DNA from: an uncultured Oscillospiraceae bacterium
GTDB taxonomy: Bacteria; Bacillota; Clostridia; Oscillospirales; Acutalibacteraceae
Direction: 5' to 3'
Assembly (NCBI GenBank): GCA_902478605.1
Contig: CABSLQ010000038.1
Location: 1 to 29,511, forward strand
Length of the DNA stretch: 29,511 nt
In this document: one piece after another, positions 24,619 through 29,511 of the stretch
Numbering within the stretch: position 1 is the stretch's first letter
Layout: every line of letters starts with the position of its first letter
The notes under the pieces: generated by a model
The model's database searches: none
What the model was told of the DNA's origin: nothing
The model's input: the letters and a program-made list of their open reading frames with translations, nothing else
Position numbers and translations under genes: made by a program

Positions 24619-25864
24619 GCATATCCGTCCTTTCTGTTGACAATGGTTTGGTATAGCGCCCGATCATACACACGACATATATTGCCACGAGCAGTTCCGT
24701 GAGGGGCATCGCCAGCCAAATCGCATTGGCGCCGGCCGCCGCCGGCAGCAGCAGAATCAGAATGCCGCTGATAACCAGCCCCCGCGATATGGAAACGACA
24801 AAGGCGGCTTTTGGCTTCATCAGGGCCTGGAAGTAATAGGTCGAGAAAATGTTCAGGGGCAATAGCAGGAAGGAGAGGCCGTAATACCGGATAATGGCCG
24901 GGGCGATCCGCAGGACCTCTTCGGTGGGGGACATGAACAAACGGATAAACTGGTTGGGAATCGCCAGGCACAGCGCCGTCCAGAGAATGCCGAAAAAGGC
25001 GGTGGTACCGATGGCATATCGCAGCGTCTGCCGGATGCGGTCCCCTTTGCCCGCGCCGAAATTGGTGGACAGAATCGGCTGCGACGCCTGCCCGACACTA
25101 TAGGCGCAGCACTGCACGAAGGTGCTGATGTTGACGATCACGCCGTAAACGGAAAGGGCGTTTGTCCCTAGATACGCCATGATCTGCCGGTTGAACAAAA
25201 TGGTCAGGATCCCCATGGCAATATCGATGAAGAAGGTGGAGAACCCGGTTACGGAAATTTCCCGGAATTTGCGGAACAGATTGGCGGGCCGCACCAGCCG
25301 CAGGGTGTTTTTCTTCATGAGGAAGTGGGACAGCATGACGATAATCGAAATCACGGAACCGATGGCTGTGGCAAGCCCTGCACCGAACGCCCCCATATCG
25401 CAGGTGAAAACAAAGACGTAATCGCCGAATACGTTAAAGATGCCGCCCGCCAGCACGGCGGCGGTGGCCAGGGTGGGGTTTTTGTCATTGCGCAGATAGG
25501 CGGCCAGCGTCTGCGTAAACAGGAAGCAGGGGATGACGAATTTGATCGGCAGGACGTATTCTCTGGCCAGGGTGAGGGTATGGCCTTCTGCGCCGCAAAA
25601 CCGCAGCAGCGGTTCGTCAAAAAAGGCGATGCCGATCCATGCGATCACGGCCAGGAGGATCGAGCCGATGATGGAAACGGTAAAATATTCATTGGATTGG
25701 CGTGTCTGGCCGTCCCCCTTTCCCCGCATGGTGCTGAACAGGACGGAACCGCCGATCCCCATTAAAAGCCCCAGACTGTAGATGATGTTCCAGATGGGCG
25801 CCACAACCGCCAAAGCCGCCGCGCCTTCCGGCCCATGATACTGGCCCACCATGGCCATATCCAC
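24611..25864 (-). CDS. MATE-family multidrug/Na+ antiporter, 5' end irregular
   Basis: Membrane exporter of 417 aa from GTG 25864, with about 11 TM segments. Typical MATE features include IYSIVDMAMVGQYHGPEGAAALAVVAP at the N-terminal junction (counted across the start) and QASQPILSTNFGAGKGD in the middle. The GTG start would remove most of TM1. The same frame upstream encodes 28 more residues (25865-25948) that match a MATE N-terminus (YFQYLAAAFGSALITSIYS), but this stretch has no ATG, GTG or TTG and is bounded by a TGA at 25949-25951. So the gene either uses a non-standard start or carries a frameshift near its 5' end. It follows the phosphoesterase closely. Confidence 0.85.
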   Translation of the reverse strand: MDMAMVGQYHGPEGAAALAVVAPIWNIIYSLGLLMGIGGSVLFSTMRGKGDGQTRQSNEYFTVSIIGSILLAVIAWIGIAFFDEPLLRFCGAEGHTLTLAREYVLPIKFVIPCFLFTQTLAAYLRNDKNPTLATAAVLAGGIFNVFGDYVFVFTCDMGAFGAGLATAIGSVISIIVMLSHFLMKKNTLRLVRPANLFRKFREISVTGFSTFFIDIAMGILTILFNRQIMAYLGTNALSVYGVIVNISTFVQCCAYSVGQASQPILSTNFGAGKGDRIRQTLRYAIGTTAFFGILWTALCLAIPNQFIRLFMSPTEEVLRIAPAIIRYYGLSFLLLPLNIFSTYYFQALMKPKAAFVVSISRGLVISGILILLLPAAAGANAIWLAMPLTELLVAIYVVCMIGRYTKPLSTERTDMHA

Positions 25865-25940
25865 AATGGAATAAATGGACGTGATCAGGGCGCTGCCGAA
25901 AGCGGCCGCAAGGTATTGGAAATAAAGCGTCCTCTTTCTT

Positions 25941-27086
25941 CTATATGGTCAGGACAATTTCGGAAATTTCACTGTTGGTGCCTACGCGGATGGGCAGCTG
26001 AAAAAATCCCGTGCCGGCGGTAATGACCGCCTGCGTTTTCCCGAAGGCGGCCTGCCCGTAAAAATGCTTTTTTTCGTGGGACAGCCGGGTGAAAAAGGTC
26101 AGGGGGAAAAACTGTCCTTTGTGGGTGTGGCCGCATAAAACGAGATCCGCCCCGCATTCCACCGCCTCGTTAATCCCTTCCGGATTATGGTCCAGGACGA
26201 CGACCGGCTTTTGCCGCGGCTCTTCCGGCAGCAGCTCATGGAGCGGGGTGCGGGGCTCCGCAAACCGTTTGCTGTGGAGCCGATCGTTCCGGCCCGCCAG
26301 ATCAAAAAGCGGACACGGGCTCACGTCGTTGTACAGCAGACTTATGTGCGCTTCCCGGAAAAACCGCTGCATGCTCCCGTCGGTGAATGCGGGATCGTGG
26401 TTGCCCAGGACCGCATAAACGCCGTCCTTTGTCTGCAGCGTCCGCAGCAGGGCGATGACGGTATCCAGCTGGCCGCATTCTTCTGCAAAGCCGTTGTCAA
26501 AGATGTCCCCGGCGATGACCACCATGTCCGGCGACAGGCTGTTGACCCGGCGGACCACCTTCCGAATGTATCCTGCGCCGACGAAAACCCCAATATGTAA
26601 GTCACTGAGCAATACCACGCGGCAGGTGCGTTCGCCGTTTCCCAGCCGCACCGCATAGCGCACCGTTTTCAGGCGGCGGGCATGCACGGCCCCGCAGACG
26701 ACAAGAACCAGACTGAGCCCGGCGGCCACACACCAGGAAACGGTGAATGCCCTGGCATCCGCAGGCAGGAGAAACACAAGCAGCCCCACTGCATCACAGC
26801 ACAGAAGGCTTACTGTCAGGTAAAACAGAAAGCAGAAAAGGATCCCCTCGACCCGGAGCCAGAAACGGCGGAGGGGAGAAAAAGACCGCTGCTTCTGAAA
26901 CACCCCATGAAAGAGAAGCAGAAGGAGAAAGAAAACGGCGGCGCCTCCATAGACCGCGATGTCCCACAGCTGCCGCACAGCGGCTCCCGTGCGGCACGTG
27001 ATATAAACGGCGGCAAAAAGCAGAAACAGAAAAAAGCACACCGGGAAGCCCTTCCCTGAAACAAATCGACCGAACCTGGTTTTCAT
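25941..27086 (-). CDS. Membrane-anchored metallophosphoesterase
   Basis: Product of 381 aa. N-terminal membrane half with four predicted TMs (residues about 12-30, 40-60, 80-105, 115-135), then a calcineurin-like phosphoesterase domain. Metal-binding motifs in order: LLSDLHIG, AGDIFDNG, GNHD, VLDHNP and CGHTHKGQFFP. This layout matches the YkuE/YaeI-type group, some members of which act on lipid-linked phosphoesters; the substrate here is unknown. Start ATG 27086; the nearest purine-rich site (AAAGGAG) is about 14 bases upstream, rather far. The stop is next to the MATE reading frame. Confidence 0.9.
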   Translation of the reverse strand: MKTRFGRFVSGKGFPVCFFLFLLFAAVYITCRTGAAVRQLWDIAVYGGAAVFFLLLLLFHGVFQKQRSFSPLRRFWLRVEGILFCFLFYLTVSLLCCDAVGLLVFLLPADARAFTVSWCVAAGLSLVLVVCGAVHARRLKTVRYAVRLGNGERTCRVVLLSDLHIGVFVGAGYIRKVVRRVNSLSPDMVVIAGDIFDNGFAEECGQLDTVIALLRTLQTKDGVYAVLGNHDPAFTDGSMQRFFREAHISLLYNDVSPCPLFDLAGRNDRLHSKRFAEPRTPLHELLPEEPRQKPVVVLDHNPEGINEAVECGADLVLCGHTHKGQFFPLTFFTRLSHEKKHFYGQAAFGKTQAVITAGTGFFQLPIRVGTNSEISEIVLTI

Positions 27087-27125
27087 GGCATTACGCCCGG
27101 CTCCTTTCCCGTGGGAATCGTATAC

Positions 27126-27153
27126 GGGCCGGCGCTACGCATGGCGCCGGCCC
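27126..27153 (-). terminator. GC-rich hairpin after the 27165 gene
   Basis: GGGCCGGCGC (27126-27135) and GCGCCGGCCC (27144-27153) form a perfect 10-bp stem. It lies just past the stop of the upstream minus-strand gene but lacks a U-run, so it may be an mRNA end-stabiliser or a weak terminator. Confidence 0.5.
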
Positions 27154-27164
27154 ATTGGATTACC

Positions 27165-28175
27165 TCATTTTTTCGATGCGTTTTGCAGGATTTCCTCCAG
27201 CGGATGACGGAAGATGTTATACAGCTCGTCCCGTTTATAGCCTTCGTGGGTGCGCAGGCTGCCGTCCGCGTCAAACCCAACCAGGCACTCGCCGTCCGAA
27301 ATCACCTGATCGATGAGCAGGGTGTCCTGCTTGATATCCATGAAAATCAGCGGAACCTGCTGCTCATCCCGCACGGCCGTGACGTACCGGTAAACTTCCT
27401 CCTGTGTCCGGGGCGTGCAGGAAAAATCCGCCCGCAAAAAGGCGAAGGCCGGGCGTACCGGGAGGACGGCTTTGAGCCATTCCCCGTTCAGGATGGCTTC
27501 CCGATCCTGCTCCGTATACCGCTGATGAACCGCATAGAGCCGCCCGGCGTCCCGGAGTTTCTGGCAGGCGTCCGGCATATCGGCGTTTATATACACCGAA
27601 ATCATGGCGTTTTTGATCGCTTTCATCTTCTCAAGAAAGGCCGGGCCGACCTGTCGCCCGTGCAGAAAGAGGATAAACGCATCATCCGGTTCTTTCTCTA
27701 TGAGCGGAAGCACCTTCTCCGAAGATCCGGATACAAAGAGCAGGTAGGTATGGATCCCCAGCGCCTGCCCCTGCCGCAGCACGGACGGGTAAAAGGCCGG
27801 CTCTGCCTCCAGCTTTTGCTCGTTGATAACCAGATGCAGCGCCCAGGGGATATTGAACCCTTTTTCCGCCTCGATCTCCCGAATCCGCTGGGCCCCTTTG
27901 GTGCAGCTGTTGTAGCCGAGATTGACACCGAAGGTGGTGATGATGTCGGGATCCACGGTGGCGGCCATCTGTTTGGCCAGGTCGTAGTAGGCGCTTTTGG
28001 GGTTTTGCAGCATTTTCTGTGCCTGCGACAAGAACCGGGTTTGGAACCGGCCGCCGGAAAACTCAAGCCCCAGATCGATCAGATTGCGCGTGGCCCGTTC
28101 CGGCGCCTCCTGGATATTTTTCAGCGTACGGCGCACCGTGGATTCCACCAGTACGCGTGTCATGTCTTTCTTCAT
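27165..28175 (-). CDS. Uncharacterised protein, possibly a radical-SAM-like barrel without the cysteine motif
   Basis: Start taken as ATG 28175 (MKKDMTRVLVESTVRRTLKN), preceded by a GGAAAGG-type site; TTG 28265 would add 30 residues and run into the composite operator. The product is 336 aa. It begins with a helical segment (NIQEAPERATRNLIDLG), then alternates strands and helices in a barrel-like rhythm (ALHLVINEQ, HTYLLFVSG, AFILFLHGRQ, MISVYINAD, FAFLRADFSC, VPLIFMDIK), and ends with GFDADGSLRTHEG and YNIFRHPLEEIL. The rhythm and ending recall radical-SAM/SPASM-type proteins, but no CxxxCxxC is present. I do not know its function. Confidence 0.7.
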   Translation of the reverse strand: MKKDMTRVLVESTVRRTLKNIQEAPERATRNLIDLGLEFSGGRFQTRFLSQAQKMLQNPKSAYYDLAKQMAATVDPDIITTFGVNLGYNSCTKGAQRIREIEAEKGFNIPWALHLVINEQKLEAEPAFYPSVLRQGQALGIHTYLLFVSGSSEKVLPLIEKEPDDAFILFLHGRQVGPAFLEKMKAIKNAMISVYINADMPDACQKLRDAGRLYAVHQRYTEQDREAILNGEWLKAVLPVRPAFAFLRADFSCTPRTQEEVYRYVTAVRDEQQVPLIFMDIKQDTLLIDQVISDGECLVGFDADGSLRTHEGYKRDELYNIFRHPLEEILQNASKK

Positions 28176-28259
28176 GCGATGCAGCACCTTTCCCGGAAAC
28201 CTGTATGCAGACAAAGCGTCTATAGGAATAGGATACTCGATTATCTGCCCGAAAAAAAG

Positions 28260-28296
28260 GGACAAAACCGGCTAAGTGTCCAAAAAGACAACACTT
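28260..28296 (-). promoter_or_regulatory. Composite operator, second copy
   Basis: On the minus strand: AAGTGTT (28296-28290), 8 bases, GGACA (28281-28277), 12 bases, TGTCC (28264-28260). Spacings are identical to 23171-23207. It lies 85-120 bp upstream of ATG 28175, within the probable promoter region of that gene. The downstream -10 is not clear. Confidence 0.6.
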
Positions 28297-28350
28297 TTCC
28301 GGCTTGTCTCCATTTTTCTCGCACGGCTGTGTCGGTTCCATGGCGGCGGT

Positions 28351-28854
28351 ATGGTGGATATTTTGGAAAACAAAGAAGAATGGGTAAATAATCACATAAG
28401 ATGCTTTGATTACGGACAAGAATATTATAACTTGGAAAGCGAACTGGAAAAATATGATTTGGCAGAAGCAATGGAGGCAGCATGGTATAACTCCGGACTT
28501 GGACTACCACTTGAGATAGAAAACAATGACGATTTTAAGCAGTTCCTCAAAGAATACCTTAACGAAAATTATGAGAATTTTTTGAACAAAGACGGAACAT
28601 TAAAATGGAATGATTTGTTGAAAGACACAAATTTTAAATACGACATATTCTTACCTATTTGTCTTAATGTAGCAAACGGAGAAAAGTGTGCCAATATAAA
28701 AAGCGAGTACATTGAAAGTTTACTAAACGATTTTGAGAAAAATTACTCACCGGAACAAGACCTTGACGATTTCATTAACAGGTTTGAAAGTGAAGTCGGA
28801 AAAGACACCCCCGACCGCCAGAGCAGGAATATTGATGATGACCTTGAATTATAA
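28351..28854 (+). CDS. Unknown AT-rich-island protein 1
   Basis: Product of 167 aa from ATG 28351 (MVDILENKEEWVNN); the frame is open back to 28276 in host-like GC-rich sequence. The ribosome binding site is poor, so the gene may be truncated at its 5' end by the insertion junction. Strongly acidic, no membrane segment, rich in Asn, Glu, Asp and Lys. Contains ENNDDFKQFLKEY (near residue 50), a motif repeated in the next protein. Codons are AT-rich, unlike every gene to the left. I do not recognise the family; probably cargo of a mobile element. Confidence 0.65.
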   Translation: MVDILENKEEWVNNHIRCFDYGQEYYNLESELEKYDLAEAMEAAWYNSGLGLPLEIENNDDFKQFLKEYLNENYENFLNKDGTLKWNDLLKDTNFKYDIFLPICLNVANGEKCANIKSEYIESLLNDFEKNYSPEQDLDDFINRFESEVGKDTPDRQSRNIDDDLEL

Positions 28855-28877
28855 AAAAGAAAGGAGTGAAAAAGATT

Positions 28878-29438
28878 ATGGCAAATGTTGTGGATGAAGT
28901 AAATCGTGATTTGTGGAACGGTATGAAAAACGCACCTGAAAAGTTATTGAGACTGATTAGAACAATACAACAAATACACGACTGGTACGAAAAACATCAT
29001 AACACACAACTAAAAGACAATTTGGAAGACCTGAAGAAATCATATGATGAACAGTTAAAAAAACTGAACGAAGCGGAAAAGGAACTATCAGAAAAATATA
29101 ATGTGCTTTACGAAACAGCGATGGAAAAGGAAAATTATGAAATCATTTTACCGCAAACATATAAACAAATAAAAGATGATGTCGTATTCAATGGATTTAG
29201 AAAAATGAATGATATTGTGATAAATGAACATTTAACATCAGAACAAGCAAAAAATCAATTACCTGAACTGTACGACAAATTAGCAAATAGTTATTCATTC
29301 AAAGATTTATCAAAAGACATAGGAAACAATGAAGATTTCAGACAATTTTTGGAGCGATACAGCGAAGAATACGAAGACTTAAATCTTGATGATTTTATGT
29401 GGGCGCAAATTGCAAGTGCAAGTTGGACACCCGCATGA
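28878..29438 (+). CDS. Unknown AT-rich-island protein 2
   Basis: Product of 186 aa. ATG 28878 follows AAAGGAG (28859-28865); GTG 28866 is inside that site. The first half is helical and highly charged, likely a coiled coil (LEDLKKSYDEQLKKLNEAEK). The second half contains GNNEDFRQFLERYSEEY, matching the motif of protein 1. No membrane segment or enzyme motif is seen. Probably co-transcribed with protein 1 (23-bp gap). Function unknown; low GC and position suggest a mobile element. Confidence 0.75.
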   Translation: MANVVDEVNRDLWNGMKNAPEKLLRLIRTIQQIHDWYEKHHNTQLKDNLEDLKKSYDEQLKKLNEAEKELSEKYNVLYETAMEKENYEIILPQTYKQIKDDVVFNGFRKMNDIVINEHLTSEQAKNQLPELYDKLANSYSFKDLSKDIGNNEDFRQFLERYSEEYEDLNLDDFMWAQIASASWTPA

Positions 29439-29446
29439 ATAAAAAT

Positions 29447-29466
29447 AGTTCGGCGTAAGCCGGACT
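29447..29466. other. Small hairpin at the end of the AT-rich island
   Basis: AGTTCGGC (29447-29454) and GCCGGACT (29459-29466) with loop GTAA. The plus strand has no U-run after it. Read on the minus strand the stem (one mismatch) is followed by ATTTTTATT, so it could stop transcription entering from the right. GC content rises again here. Confidence 0.35.
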
Positions 29467-29511
29467 TGACTGCCACACAGCAAGCACGGCTGGCGCTGTC
29501 AAGGATGCCGT

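Noticed and set aside
27083..27280. 65-codon minus-strand frame just upstream of the phosphoesterase
   Set aside because: It overlaps the end of the 27165 gene in another frame and the hairpin at 27126, with no supporting ribosome binding site or composition.

Overview
The window looks like a chromosomal segment of a high-GC Clostridia member (Oscillospiraceae/Ruminococcaceae-like). Evidence: strong AGGAGG-type ribosome binding sites, near-consensus sigma-A promoters, GTG/TTG starts, a SipW/TasA-type secretion locus, a KtrB/KtrA potassium system and a DhaS-like TetR regulator. This is family resemblance only; no rRNA or other marker gene is present.

Left third (1-10.3 kb): a cluster of SipW-dependent (TasA/CalY-camelysin type) surface proteins. 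The tail of one protein enters the window, then four large ones follow (98, 1723, 3850, 6025). They share the same signal peptide and camelysin-like domain, and differ in a beta-helix or GLUG-type C-terminal half joined by a conserved DGF(D/G)NPNYD-like hinge. Their dedicated ER-type signal peptidase (sipW, 8247) has its own sigma-A promoter and a structured leader. It is translationally coupled to a small SipW-type protein with a Thr-rich tail. A fifth camelysin-type gene (10731) is broken by a deletion/frameshift, and the second (1723) is cut short by an in-frame stop. The 6025 gene and sipW share a two-hairpin leader.

Middle (12.6-20.4 kb): an operon of an XRE regulator, a small membrane protein, an ABC ATPase and a large permease. 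A convergent zinc-ribbon membrane protein follows, then the Y-family polymerase dinB. Next is ktrB-ktrA (K+ uptake) behind a promoter and a leader that contains an intrinsic terminator.

Right third (20.4-28.3 kb): a Ca2+-type P-type ATPase (minus strand), divergent from a TetR regulator across an intergenic region rich in GGACA/TGTCC half-sites. Then, on the minus strand, come an uncharacterised barrel-like protein, a membrane metallophosphoesterase, a MATE transporter lacking a normal start, and a cytidylate-kinase-like protein. The composite operator near the TetR gene recurs with identical spacing upstream of the uncharacterised gene at 28.2 kb, which suggests a small regulon.

Right end (28.35-29.44 kb): an abruptly AT-rich island with two unknown genes sharing a motif, probably the edge of a horizontally acquired element.
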